Shown here one piece after another: positions 7,146 to 16,374 of a stretch of 64,000 nucleotides of DNA; the first letter of the stretch is position 1; every line of letters starts with the position of its first letter. Location of the stretch: assembly GCA_937928405.1 (NCBI GenBank), contig CALFWZ010000065.1:1-64000 (forward strand). The letters run 5' to 3'. Both the position numbers and the translations under genes were made by a program. The stretch comes from an uncultured Saprospiraceae bacterium. GTDB lineage: Bacteria > Bacteroidota > Bacteroidia > Chitinophagales > Saprospiraceae. The notes under the pieces were generated by a model. It saw only the letters and a program-made list of their open reading frames with translations, ran no database searches and was not told where the DNA came from.

Positions 7146-9773
7146 TTAGTTTCGGAAACCAATTCCTTGTTTTTCTTCTACATCGGATTCCATTAGTTCA
7201 AAACTACTTATATCCTTTAGCGTTACTTTATTAATCAAATCTGGCAAGCGATCTTTGGCGGGAATTCCTGCCATGCGTAGGTTTTGGCGGCGAATGGTTT
7301 CTTGAACGATTTTTCGCATGGTCCGAGCATTACCAAAATATTTATGTTTTCTGCCAACCAATTTTTCAATATATAAAACCAAGTGTGCTTCTGCTTCTGG
7401 TTCCATTTCTAGGCCCTCGGAAGTAAACATAAGTTTGCTGATCGCGAGTAACTCAGTTTGGTTATAATCTGGGAAATTAAACTTTTTATCAAACCGAGAC
7501 ATGAGTCCTGGATTGGCTTCAATAAATTGTTGCATTTCTTCAGGATATCCTGCGACGATCACCATAAATTGTCCGCGTTGATCCTCCATCCGTTTGAGCA
7601 ATGTTTCGATAGCCTCTCGACCAAAATCATTGGGACCACCCGAACTAAGTGCGTAGGCTTCATCGATAAATAATCCACCACCAATGGCCTCGTCAATTTT
7701 TTCCGAAGTCTTAATAGCCGTCTGCCCAACGAATCCTGCTACTAGAGAACGACGATCTACCTCGATCATTTGTCCACGTTCAAGAATTCCAAGCGCCTTA
7801 TAAATCTGAACCAGTAAGCGTGCAATGGTGGTTTTACCAGTTCCTGGATTCCCCGTAAATACAGTATGGATTGAAAATGCCTTCCGAATATCTTTTCCGA
7901 TTTCTCGATAGTACCGAACTAGTTTGCTGATTTCGTCCACCTCTTTTTTTATATCCTTAAGACCTACCAAGGCATGCAATTGTGTCAAGGCATCATCGAG
8001 TAGGGCGTCATCGATGGGAAGAAGGTCTAAATCTTGGACTGCTGTTGGGAAGGTACGAATGATATCTTCTGGTAAAATCTCAGATAAACTTTCTGGGGGT
8101 AATTTCTCGATTTGTTCATGGTTTTTCATGATACGAATGGCGAGATTTTGTTTGGCCTCGTCTATAATTCCATTGACAAAACGAGCATTCCCAAATTGGT
8201 TATTTCGGTTACGATAAATTTCTACCAATTTTTTATACATAACTGCTCGAGCTTCAGTAGCCATAAGAACGCCTCTTTTTTGAGCAGTATATTCCGCGAT
8301 CTCCATTAAATCATCTGGGGAATAATCTGGAAAATGAATCACATTTCTTAATCTACTATTTAGTCCAGGATTGCTATTGAGGAATTGTGTCATTTCTTTT
8401 GGATACCCTGCAAAAATTATGGCGACATCTCCTTTTCCATCGGACAATTCTTTTAGAAGTACTTCAATTACCTCTCGGCCAAAATCTTTGTTATCATCTC
8501 CTCGATTTGTTAAAGCATATGCTTCATCAATAAATAGAATTCCACCGCGCGCCTGATCGAGTGCTTTTTTTACTTTAGGCGCCGTTTGACCGATAAATTC
8601 TCCAACCAAGTCAGCTCGACCAACTTCATGGACTTTACCATGTGGCAATAAGTCTAAACTTTGATAAATTTTTCCCAGCATATTGGCAACGGTCGTTTTA
8701 CCAGTTCCTGGGTTACCAACAAAAACACTATGTAAATTGATTTTTTGAGAATCTTCTAATCCTTTTTCTTGTCTGATTTTTAAAAACTGTAAATAGCTGG
8801 CCAGCTCATTGATTTGTGTTTTTACAGAATCCAGACCGATCAGTAGATCGAGTTCGGTTTTAGCCTCCTCAAAACTTATTTTGACTTCTGCTTTTCCTGA
8901 AGTACGATCTTTTAGAGCTGTCTTCGTTTTAAGGTAATTAAGTGGATTTGAGTCTAGAATTTCTTCTGATCCTATTTCGAAAGGCACTACAGCAATCAAT
9001 TCATCCATAAAAATCACCTCAAGTGTATATTTATCTTCAAACCAATAGCCGGGAGTGTCGGCACCGTATCCTGTATCTAAAAGGAAGGTGTCCGAAAGAG
9101 AGCGGATTTCCTTGTAATAACTCATAAATGCCTTCTGTTGGCCGGCATCATTGTAAAAATTAAATTGCAGCTCTAGCGGGAATTCCACTGGGTTGTCTTG
9201 GAGCAGTTTGATTTTGAGTTCTACATTGATATAACGAGTAGTAGTGGCGTTAAATTTATTCAAGTATCGCCGATCTTCTTTTGGAGTTCCTTTAGAACTA
9301 CTTTCAAATAATCGAATTTCTTCTAGGTCAAAATATGGGTTGTTTTCGTCATCGACCGGTCCGCCGGCGACGATATTGAAAGGGGTAATGCCTACCAATT
9401 CATCTTCGAGGTATACTTCCCAAATGTATGCACCGGGTTTCCACCAGCCAGTTTCTGGGGTGCCCCATCCTTCGCGAACATACACGATGTTTTTGTCGAT
9501 TAGAACTGGCACTTCTTTTTGAAGGGTACAAATTTCTTTTTGGGTGCCCTTTTCTTTACAAATAAAGCGAGCATGGGCAATCCATTCCAATTCATCGAAC
9601 AGTTTATTGAAAAAAGACAATTCGCAGTAGATATACCTTGCCTCTTGAGCATCGTATACCACACGATATTTCTTCTCATTATGGTGTAAATTCTCTTTTG
9701 AACCAAAGACCTTTAATCCTCGTAATTTAAAATTTCCTCCGAGCGCGTTCTCTTTTTTGTCGTCCTTTGACAT
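7146..9773 (-). CDS. Double AAA+ ATPase of the CbxX/CfxQ (SpoVK-like) type with N-terminal beta repeats
   Basis: 875 residues, cytoplasmic. Two CbxX/CfxQ-type AAA+ modules are present. Each has Walker A GNPGTGKTT (353-361 and 641-649), Walker B FIDEA (414-418 and 702-706), a GQTA pore-side motif, and FAGYP or VAGYP with an NPG.xSR arginine-finger region. Both look catalytically complete. The N-terminal 290 residues hold two related units (about 46-138 and 180-270). Each has a GxxTP..GWW or GADTPGYWF stretch, then EVYLEDELVGITPFNI or EVIFMDELIAVVPFEI, so tandem beta-sandwich binding domains are likely. The family includes CbbX (Rubisco activase), EccA and SpoVK, which remodel protein complexes. 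The substrate is unknown. The divergent neighbour at 9944 is a candidate partner by position only. Confidence 0.8.
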   Translation of the reverse strand: MSKDDKKENALGGNFKLRGLKVFGSKENLHHNEKKYRVVYDAQEARYIYCELSFFNKLFDELEWIAHARFICKEKGTQKEICTLQKEVPVLIDKNIVYVREGWGTPETGWWKPGAYIWEVYLEDELVGITPFNIVAGGPVDDENNPYFDLEEIRLFESSSKGTPKEDRRYLNKFNATTTRYINVELKIKLLQDNPVEFPLELQFNFYNDAGQQKAFMSYYKEIRSLSDTFLLDTGYGADTPGYWFEDKYTLEVIFMDELIAVVPFEIGSEEILDSNPLNYLKTKTALKDRTSGKAEVKISFEEAKTELDLLIGLDSVKTQINELASYLQFLKIRQEKGLEDSQKINLHSVFVGNPGTGKTTVANMLGKIYQSLDLLPHGKVHEVGRADLVGEFIGQTAPKVKKALDQARGGILFIDEAYALTNRGDDNKDFGREVIEVLLKELSDGKGDVAIIFAGYPKEMTQFLNSNPGLNSRLRNVIHFPDYSPDDLMEIAEYTAQKRGVLMATEARAVMYKKLVEIYRNRNNQFGNARFVNGIIDEAKQNLAIRIMKNHEQIEKLPPESLSEILPEDIIRTFPTAVQDLDLLPIDDALLDDALTQLHALVGLKDIKKEVDEISKLVRYYREIGKDIRKAFSIHTVFTGNPGTGKTTIARLLVQIYKALGILERGQMIEVDRRSLVAGFVGQTAIKTSEKIDEAIGGGLFIDEAYALSSGGPNDFGREAIETLLKRMEDQRGQFMVIVAGYPEEMQQFIEANPGLMSRFDKKFNFPDYNQTELLAISKLMFTSEGLEMEPEAEAHLVLYIEKLVGRKHKYFGNARTMRKIVQETIRRQNLRMAGIPAKDRLPDLINKVTLKDISSFELMESDVEEKQGIGFRN

Positions 9774-9898
9774 GTTAAATTCGGTATTTTATCGGTAAAG
9801 ATAACTAAGAACTCCAATAATCATTAAATAAGTTCGGGAAAATAATTTCCTACCTAAAGTACCCTTGAGTATTTAGGAGATGGCCAAGCAAAATTCAC

Positions 9899-9906
9899 TA
9901 TATTTG
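9899..9906 (+). promoter_or_regulatory. Bacteroidota -7 promoter element (TAnnTTTG)
   Basis: TATATTTG matches TAnnTTTG and lies 37 bp upstream of the ATG at 9944, in the 161-170 bp gap between two divergent genes. No certain -33 box is visible. It probably drives the gene of unknown function to its right. Confidence 0.4.
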
Positions 9907-9943
9907 TTAATTCAAAGTGCTTTAACCCCAGAAGGTGAAAATT

Positions 9944-11146
9944 ATGGAACTTATAAGGTGGAAATATGCGAAAGAATTCGGTGTAGAAGATAGGGCTCTA
10001 CGTGACCAATGGGAAGATCTAATGAATAATTGGTGGATTGCTTTCTATCAGCATCATGAGCAGTTGACAGCGGAATTAAGGGATGGGAATGCGGATTTTC
10101 TAGGTGAATTTATGCAGGAAAACCTGCAATCTAAAGTTATTGATATCGCTTGGGAGTTTAGTTATGATAAGGATAAAAAAAAGAACCAACTGATACTAAC
10201 GCCTGAGGATGATTTACACCTGCGTCCTTTAGTGGAATCCATCATTGCAAGAGCTCCTCGGTTAAAAAACTGGTCGTTTTATAGTTATCGGCAACCAATC
10301 AGTTATAGTGATTGTCAAAAAACAGTCCGATTAAAATCTGGAGAGCCCCTCCTTGATCTACAGTTTTCAGGTAGCACCTCGCCAGAAAATAATGTAGAAA
10401 TTACTTTTTATTACCCAGGAATCGATCAGGATACCTCTTTATATAATCTAGTGGTCAATCAAGCCTTTTTTACACTCGAAGCCCTATTGGGTGAGGAGGT
10501 TTTAGACAAATGGATTGGAGTTATTGAAGTTTTAGAAATACCAAAAGACGACCAGCAACTGCTTTCTTTGGCGGATTTAAAGCCGTATGTAGATACCCAG
10601 ATAGTATTAATTAAAAACCAACTTCCTGATCAACCGTATTACACTTTTTCGGAAGATAGTGATTGGATGCTCTATGAATTAGAGCCTGTAGAGGAGGAAG
10701 ACTATCCACACCAACAAGATCTTTATATCGCTCGGACGATGAACGGTGAGCTGTGGACCAATGTTCAGAAAGGCCATCCGTTTTATTCAGAAAATTTTTC
10801 GCGGATAGGAGAAGTCTTCTGTTATCTTAAAATGGATGGAAATTTTACGGATGAAGAATTATTTTTTGAATTAAAAACAGAGATCGAAAATCAACTCAAT
10901 CAGGCTTTACAAGATGCTGGCTATGGTAGCGTAATCGGCAGTGGTACCGGATACCGTTATCAGTATATTGACCTTGCCCTTCATAATTTTAAAAAAGCTG
11001 TTCCACTTATCCAAGAACTGACCACAAAACTAGGAACACCACGTTCTACCTGGTTACTATTTTTTGATACGCCCTTAAAAACCGAGTGGATAGGCATGTT
11101 TAAACAAACTCCTCCTCCTTATTTTGGTTTAATAGAGTCAATGTAA
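9944..11146 (+). CDS. Conserved-looking cytoplasmic protein of unknown function
   Basis: I do not recognise this family. From ATG 9944 it is 400 residues. A GTG at 9935 would add three, but AGAAGG lies 8 bp before the 9944 ATG and supports that start. There is no signal peptide or membrane helix. The protein is acidic and rich in Trp and Tyr. It opens with MELIRWKYAKEFG and a LRDQWEDLMNNWWIAFYQHH stretch. It has a beta-rich middle (DLQFSGSTSPENNVEITFYY) and a C-terminal domain with GTGYRYQYIDLALHNFKKAV. It looks like a two-domain soluble protein. It is divergent from the AAA+ gene and may share its control region. No catalytic motif was seen. Confidence 0.6.
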   Translation: MELIRWKYAKEFGVEDRALRDQWEDLMNNWWIAFYQHHEQLTAELRDGNADFLGEFMQENLQSKVIDIAWEFSYDKDKKKNQLILTPEDDLHLRPLVESIIARAPRLKNWSFYSYRQPISYSDCQKTVRLKSGEPLLDLQFSGSTSPENNVEITFYYPGIDQDTSLYNLVVNQAFFTLEALLGEEVLDKWIGVIEVLEIPKDDQQLLSLADLKPYVDTQIVLIKNQLPDQPYYTFSEDSDWMLYELEPVEEEDYPHQQDLYIARTMNGELWTNVQKGHPFYSENFSRIGEVFCYLKMDGNFTDEELFFELKTEIENQLNQALQDAGYGSVIGSGTGYRYQYIDLALHNFKKAVPLIQELTTKLGTPRSTWLLFFDTPLKTEWIGMFKQTPPPYFGLIESM

Positions 11147-11373
11147 ATTGATTTATTAGTTAGAATTTCCAATAGTTTTATCGTTTTTCCTGCTTTCCTT
11201 ATAAAAAATCAAAAAATCTTGGTGGCCCATGCAACCCTTTCTCAGATTTAGGCACATAAATCCATGAGTTGAACAACTTCAATGCCTGAATAAGCCGAAA
11301 ATGGGCAGGAACTACGTGTTTTCCGAAAGATAGGAGTAGGCAGATATTTACCAAGAACAAAAAAATATTTTTT

Positions 11374-12318
11374 ATGAATTTTTTCTCAATCAAATTCTAT
11401 CACTTTGCAATTCTATTCTTAGCCTTAGCCACGCTTTCTGCTTGCGGAGATGATGAGCCGATGGAATTGTCGATCGTTGAAACTGCCCAAGCTACTGACG
11501 ACCTAAGTACATTAGTTGCGGCACTAACCCAGGCCGGTTTAGTAAACACTTTATCTGGAGATGGACCATTCACGGTATTTGCTCCTACGAATGCTGCTTT
11601 CCAAGAATTTTTGGATGATAATGGTTATAGTTCTTTAGCTGATGTTCCTAATGCGGCTTTAGCAAGTGTGCTTACCTATCACGTAGTTTCTGGACGAGTA
11701 TTGGCAGCAGATTTAACGGATGGCTACGTACCAACCTTAAGTGCTGGTCCTAATGGAGAAGGTATTTCATTACAAATTGACCTGAGCTCAGGAGTTAAAC
11801 TAGGAAATACTGCAACTCCAACTACGACGGATATTTCTACCACCAACGGAATTGTCCATATAATTGATAAAGTAATGTCGCCACCAGATGCAGTTGACCT
11901 GGCTTTGGCCAACCCACTTTTCAGCACCTTAGTAGCAGCCTTGACGGATACTCGCCATACAACTGATTTTGTTGGTATCCTAAAAGGAGCTGGTCCCTTT
12001 ACCATTTTTGCCCCTACGAATGATGCTTTTCAAGCATTATTAAATACGAATGATGATTGGAATTCTTTAGCAGATATCGATATTGACTTACTAGCAACTG
12101 TTTTAAGTTACCATGTGGTAAGCGGCGCGAATGTACAATCTTCTCAGCTTTCTGATAACCAGGAAGTTAGCCCATTGACTAATGGAACATTGACGATTGA
12201 TCTTAGTAATGGTGTCAAGGTAGAAACTACGAGTGGACAATCTGTTCCAGTAATCGCACCGGATGTACAAGGAAGTAATGGTGTTATTCATGGAATTTCT
12301 TCTGTATTGCAACCATAA
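11374..12318 (+). CDS. Lipoprotein with two fasciclin (FAS1) domains
   Basis: 314 residues. A lipoprotein signal ends LATLSAC with Cys24 as lipidation site, followed by Gly-Asp-Asp. Two FAS1 domains follow (about 35-170 and 175-314). Each has the H1 box (GPFTVFAPTNAAFQEFL and GPFTIFAPTNDAFQALL), the YHVV core (LTYHVVSGRV and LSYHVVSGAN) and the H2 region (NGIVHIIDKVMSPP and NGVIHGISSVLQP). FAS1 domains mediate cell-surface or matrix adhesion. The protein should be anchored in the outer or inner membrane facing the periplasm or surface. It is monocistronic, with a strong terminator 38 bp after the stop. Confidence 0.9.
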   Translation: MNFFSIKFYHFAILFLALATLSACGDDEPMELSIVETAQATDDLSTLVAALTQAGLVNTLSGDGPFTVFAPTNAAFQEFLDDNGYSSLADVPNAALASVLTYHVVSGRVLAADLTDGYVPTLSAGPNGEGISLQIDLSSGVKLGNTATPTTTDISTTNGIVHIIDKVMSPPDAVDLALANPLFSTLVAALTDTRHTTDFVGILKGAGPFTIFAPTNDAFQALLNTNDDWNSLADIDIDLLATVLSYHVVSGANVQSSQLSDNQEVSPLTNGTLTIDLSNGVKVETTSGQSVPVIAPDVQGSNGVIHGISSVLQP

Positions 12319-12356
12319 AACTTAGATTTTAATAAAAATTATTCCCAAAAAGCCTT

Positions 12357-12392
12357 CGGTCAGTATCAAATTTTGATGCTGGCCGTTTTTTT
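12357..12392 (+). terminator. Rho-independent terminator after the fasciclin gene
   Basis: CGGTCAGTATCAAA (12357-12370) pairs with TTTTGATGCTGGCCG (12371-12385) with few mismatches and runs into seven Ts (12386-12392). It separates the fasciclin gene from fecR. Confidence 0.75.
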
Positions 12393-12601
12393 GTTGAGAC
12401 TTTTAAACAACTTTGTTATTTTAGCTGAACGTCTATCCTTAAAATTAGGTTATTTGACCTTTAATTTGTCTAAAAATGACAAATAAATTCTTTTCCATCC
12501 TTAAAAATAAATTTTTCGCATTTTATGTAGGGGGATTGACTTATATTGGTGTCGATTTAACTGTAGAAACTCTGTAAAAAAGAAAGATTTCAGATAAATA
12601 A

Positions 12602-13606
12602 ATGAAAAAGACTAATTATTCTGTTTTAATACACAAAGAATTATCGGGTGAAATAACCTCTGATGAATCGGTGATCCTGAACAATTGGCTCGGGGAGGAT
12701 AGTGAAAATTCAATTTTGGCGGAGAATATTCGTGGGATTTGGATATGGAGCCAATCAAAAGTAAGTGGTTGGGAACCAGACGTAGAAGGAGGTTTGAGTA
12801 AGGTGATGCAAAGAATAGAAGCGGACCAAAACAAACAGACCCAACAACGGCCCTCCATTTTCAGAATTTTTAAATACGCGGCGGCGGCTATTTTTATTTT
12901 TAGCTTAGGATATTTTGTCAGCGGGGTCGGTAATCCACAAGTTGAATGGCAAATAGCAGAAACAGAAAAGACCGAAACAAGAGCTATTTCCCTTTCTGAC
13001 GGAAGTCAGATAACCCTTAACGGAGGCACTTATTTTACTTATCCTGAGACTTTTCCTTCCAATCATCGAGTTGTAAAGATGGATGGCGAAGGATTTTTTG
13101 AAATATCCCGCGATGAGCAACGTCCTTTTTCTATAGAAATGGATCATGGAACCGTTCAAGTGCTGGGTACCAGCTTTAACATTAGCAATGATCATGATAC
13201 CAATTCGACTACCATCACAGTAGCGACCGGTAAGGTATCTTTTACACCTAAAGGTAGTTCCCAGAATTTTATCTTAGTGGCTAATGATAAGTTAATTTAT
13301 AACGCCAATACGCAACGATATCGACAAGTAAAAGATCTTTCGCCAAATGACTGGTCTTGGAAAACAAAAGAGCTTGTTTTCAAAAATACAAAATTAAAAG
13401 AGGTCATCCCAGCCATTGAAAAACACTTTAATATTCGGGTAAATTTGAACAATACCAAACTTTCCGATTGTAGAAAACTAACGGCCACCTTCACAGAATC
13501 TCCAGTAATGGATGTTCTCAATTCTTTGAAAATATCGGTCGGTGTAGAAATTAAGAAAGCGAAAGCAGCTGATACTTTTGTCCTATTTGGTGGAACGTGT
13601 GAATAA
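12602..13606 (+). CDS. FecR-family anti-sigma factor
   Basis: 334 residues. A cytoplasmic N-terminal region (1-85) would bind an ECF sigma factor. One transmembrane helix (about 88-107, YAAAAIFIFSLGYFVSG) leads to a periplasmic FecR domain (about 125-235, with ISLSDGSQITLNGGTYFTYP and VLGTSFNIS) and a C-terminal DUF4974 domain (about 265-334). FecR passes the signal from an STN-type TonB receptor to its sigma factor. The receptor at 13709 has the STN domain and follows directly, so the two are probably partners. The usual adjacent ECF sigma gene is missing. The only upstream neighbour is the fasciclin gene beyond a terminator. The sigma factor is either elsewhere or not needed. Confidence 0.9.
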   Translation: MKKTNYSVLIHKELSGEITSDESVILNNWLGEDSENSILAENIRGIWIWSQSKVSGWEPDVEGGLSKVMQRIEADQNKQTQQRPSIFRIFKYAAAAIFIFSLGYFVSGVGNPQVEWQIAETEKTETRAISLSDGSQITLNGGTYFTYPETFPSNHRVVKMDGEGFFEISRDEQRPFSIEMDHGTVQVLGTSFNISNDHDTNSTTITVATGKVSFTPKGSSQNFILVANDKLIYNANTQRYRQVKDLSPNDWSWKTKELVFKNTKLKEVIPAIEKHFNIRVNLNNTKLSDCRKLTATFTESPVMDVLNSLKISVGVEIKKAKAADTFVLFGGTCE

Positions 13607-13708
13607 ACCGTTTCTTTTACCAAAATATTCACATGATCAGATCATACTTGGGCATTCCAACTTTGCCTGAATTTCTGTAACTTTAACCGACCACAATAAA
13701 TAGTTTGG

Positions 13709-16369
13709 ATGAGTCGGTTTTTTATTTTCTTCTTTTTTATTCTTGCAAGTCTAGCGGCTAACGCCCAGCCAGTCTTAGACAAGCTAGTTAGTTTCTCCTT
13801 TACCGATCAATCTATCGAGGAAACCCTCTATCAATTTAGCGAAGCAGCAGATGTAAAACTTACATTCAGTAATGATATTCTCCCTTCTAAAAATATCACT
13901 TATAGCTTTGCCAATGCCACCATTCGTCAAGTATTAAGTACTATTCTAAAAGACACAGACTTATCCTACCAAATCATCGGAGGGCAAATTGTTATTTATA
14001 AAAAAGAACAACCAAAAACCCAGCATACCATCAGTGGCTATATAGAAGATCAAGAGACCGGAGAGGTGTTGGTAGGCGCTACTGTAATGGTCAATAAAAT
14101 AAATGCGGGAACAAGTTCTAATGGGTATGGTTTTTTTAGTTTAGAATTAGAAGAAGGAACATATGTTTTGAGTGTTTCTTATCTAGGATATCAAAGTAAT
14201 CAAGAGCACATAACCCTAACTGAAAATGAAAGGATTAAAATCACGATGCGCCCTTCTTTGACGTTGAAAGAGGTGATTGTGGTAGCAGAAAATATCCCTG
14301 TTTTTGATCCAGATGATTATGTCGATAAATTGGTGAGTGCCCAATTAAGTGCCATGCCTACCTTAGGAGGAGAGAAAGATATATTCCGATTAGCAACGCA
14401 ATTACCGGGTGTATCCACAGGTACAGATGGGGTAGGAGGGATTCACATTCGAGGAGGGAGTATCGATCAGAATCTATTTTTGCTAGATGATGTTCCTATT
14501 TATAATCCGACCCATTTTTTAGGTGCTTTTTCTATTTTTAATAATGATGCCATTAAGTCCGCAAGTTTTGTGCGTGGTCGCTTTCCTGCTAGGTATGGTG
14601 GTCGATTGAGTAGTGTCATGGATATTCGAACAAAAGACGGTAATTTAAATGAATGGGAAACAAGTATTGGCGTAGGATTGGCGAGTGTAAAATTTTCCAC
14701 CGAAGGTCCTCTAGTTAAAGGGAAAAGCTCCCTCTTTTTAGCAGCTCGAACCACTCCGCTCGGATTTCTGATAAAAAAGGCTACTCGTAGGAATAAGGCC
14801 CGTAAAGATCAGGAAGGAGAGAGCAACCTTACCTTTTATGACTTCAATACAAAATTACATTATAAATTCTCTGATCGAAATAAATTGTACCTAAGCTTTT
14901 ATAAAGGGTTTGATCGTTACGAAGACGATACTGCTATTAATTTTACGACTTCCTTCAACAATGGAGAAGGAACCAGATTTGAGCGAGATCGTAGTGCAGA
15001 TGATATTCGCTGGGGAAACACCGCAGGAGCCATACGATGGAATCATTTGATTGGCAATAAAGTATTTTTAAATACTAGTTTAATTTTTAGTCGATATAAT
15101 TTTTCTTCCGAATCTCGTTCTTTCCATACGGATACGCTTTCTACCAATCAGTCGGTATTTAATGACAATCGTTTTATTGTATTTAGTACGATTATCAATG
15201 ATATTGGTCTGAAGATGGATTTTGATCATACTGTTTCTAAGAGGTATAAACTACGGTATGGAGGGGAAGTTACTAGTCATCAATTTACGCCAGGTGTAGC
15301 CTCCGAAACAATAGATTTGTCTTTGTCGGAAGGTGAATTGTTTCTTGAGCAAAGTTTTTTTGATACCATTGATAATCCGAGGATTCCCGCCATGGAGTAT
15401 GCACTTTATACGGAACATAATTTGAATTGGAAAAAGCTGGATTTGCGGATGGGGTTACGTTGGTCTGCTTTGGCCGTGGAAGGTGAGTTCTACCAGTCTA
15501 TTCAACCAAGATTTGATCTCACTTGGCGTCCTTGGCGAAGATTTCAAATCAATACTGGGTTTAGCTATAATCAACAATATTTACACTTACTTAGTACTTC
15601 TGGGGTAGGGCTTCCTACCGATATCTGGATACCATCAACACCTCTGATCCGGCCGCAAGAGGCTCGTCAGGTTGTGTTTGGGTTTAAGAGTTTGTTGCCA
15701 AATAATTTTGAATTTGGAATAGAAGGCTATTATAAAAAAATGGACCACCTTTTGGAATACACCGAAAATGCCTCTTTTGTTTTTCTTAATTCTAGAAATT
15801 TTGAAAATAATATTGTTACAGGATCAGGAACCTCAAAGGGATTGGAATTCTTATTAGAAAAAAAACTTGGACGAACAACCGCTTTATTGTCTTATACTTT
15901 ATCTAAAACAGATCGAACTTTTGAAGATATTAATAATGGAAATACTTTTCCTTATCGTTTTGATCGTCGGCATAATCTAAAATTTACGGGTAGCTACCGA
16001 TTGAGTGAACGGTGGACCTTTGTGACCAATTTTGTCTACGGAACGGGTCTTGCCGCCTCATTACCGAATAGCATTTTCACATTTACTTCCCCGAGTATCT
16101 TTCAGTCCTCTTATGCAGTTTTGGAATATTCAGAACGTAATGGAATCCGACTTCCAGCCAATCACCGCTGGGATATAGCGCTGAATTGGAGAAAAATAGG
16201 GGAAAATATCGAACAGAATGCAGGAATTGGCGTTTATAATGTATATAATCGGAAAAATATCTTATATTACAGACTGGGTAGAGATCCAGACGATGCCTCC
16301 AAACCGGCGATCTTACAAGCTTCATTAGTCCCAATATTGCCCTATATAAACTATACGATAAAATTTTAA
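13709..16369 (+). CDS. TonB-dependent outer-membrane receptor with STN signalling domain
   Basis: 886 residues. A signal peptide (1-20, NAQ) precedes an STN domain (about 26-93, FTDQSIEETLYQFSEAADV), then a carboxypeptidase-regulatory-like domain (about 105-190, ISGYIEDQETGEVLVGATV). A TonB plug (about 205-330) has HIRGGSIDQNLFLLDDVPIY, and a beta barrel ends near the C-terminus with PYINYTIKF. It takes up a substrate across the outer membrane using TonB energy. The STN domain would contact the FecR protein encoded 102 bp upstream. The DUF4249 lipoprotein starts 5 bp after the stop, so they are one transcription unit. The substrate cannot be told from sequence. This is not a SusC/SusD pair, since no SusD follows. 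Confidence 0.93.
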   Translation: MSRFFIFFFFILASLAANAQPVLDKLVSFSFTDQSIEETLYQFSEAADVKLTFSNDILPSKNITYSFANATIRQVLSTILKDTDLSYQIIGGQIVIYKKEQPKTQHTISGYIEDQETGEVLVGATVMVNKINAGTSSNGYGFFSLELEEGTYVLSVSYLGYQSNQEHITLTENERIKITMRPSLTLKEVIVVAENIPVFDPDDYVDKLVSAQLSAMPTLGGEKDIFRLATQLPGVSTGTDGVGGIHIRGGSIDQNLFLLDDVPIYNPTHFLGAFSIFNNDAIKSASFVRGRFPARYGGRLSSVMDIRTKDGNLNEWETSIGVGLASVKFSTEGPLVKGKSSLFLAARTTPLGFLIKKATRRNKARKDQEGESNLTFYDFNTKLHYKFSDRNKLYLSFYKGFDRYEDDTAINFTTSFNNGEGTRFERDRSADDIRWGNTAGAIRWNHLIGNKVFLNTSLIFSRYNFSSESRSFHTDTLSTNQSVFNDNRFIVFSTIINDIGLKMDFDHTVSKRYKLRYGGEVTSHQFTPGVASETIDLSLSEGELFLEQSFFDTIDNPRIPAMEYALYTEHNLNWKKLDLRMGLRWSALAVEGEFYQSIQPRFDLTWRPWRRFQINTGFSYNQQYLHLLSTSGVGLPTDIWIPSTPLIRPQEARQVVFGFKSLLPNNFEFGIEGYYKKMDHLLEYTENASFVFLNSRNFENNIVTGSGTSKGLEFLLEKKLGRTTALLSYTLSKTDRTFEDINNGNTFPYRFDRRHNLKFTGSYRLSERWTFVTNFVYGTGLAASLPNSIFTFTSPSIFQSSYAVLEYSERNGIRLPANHRWDIALNWRKIGENIEQNAGIGVYNVYNRKNILYYRLGRDPDDASKPAILQASLVPILPYINYTIKF

Positions 16370-16374
16370 CGAAT

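Noticed and set aside
11267-11290. GAGTTGAACAACTTCAATG resembling the family 1 element end
   Set aside because: Only about 13 bases match, and GTTGAACAAC is itself palindromic. There is no second arm or central hairpin.
12393-12412. GAGACTTTTAAACAACTTTG resembling the right end of family 1 elements
   Set aside because: The match is limited to the terminal 12 or so bases in AT-rich DNA and no other part of the element is nearby. I could not separate a remnant from chance.
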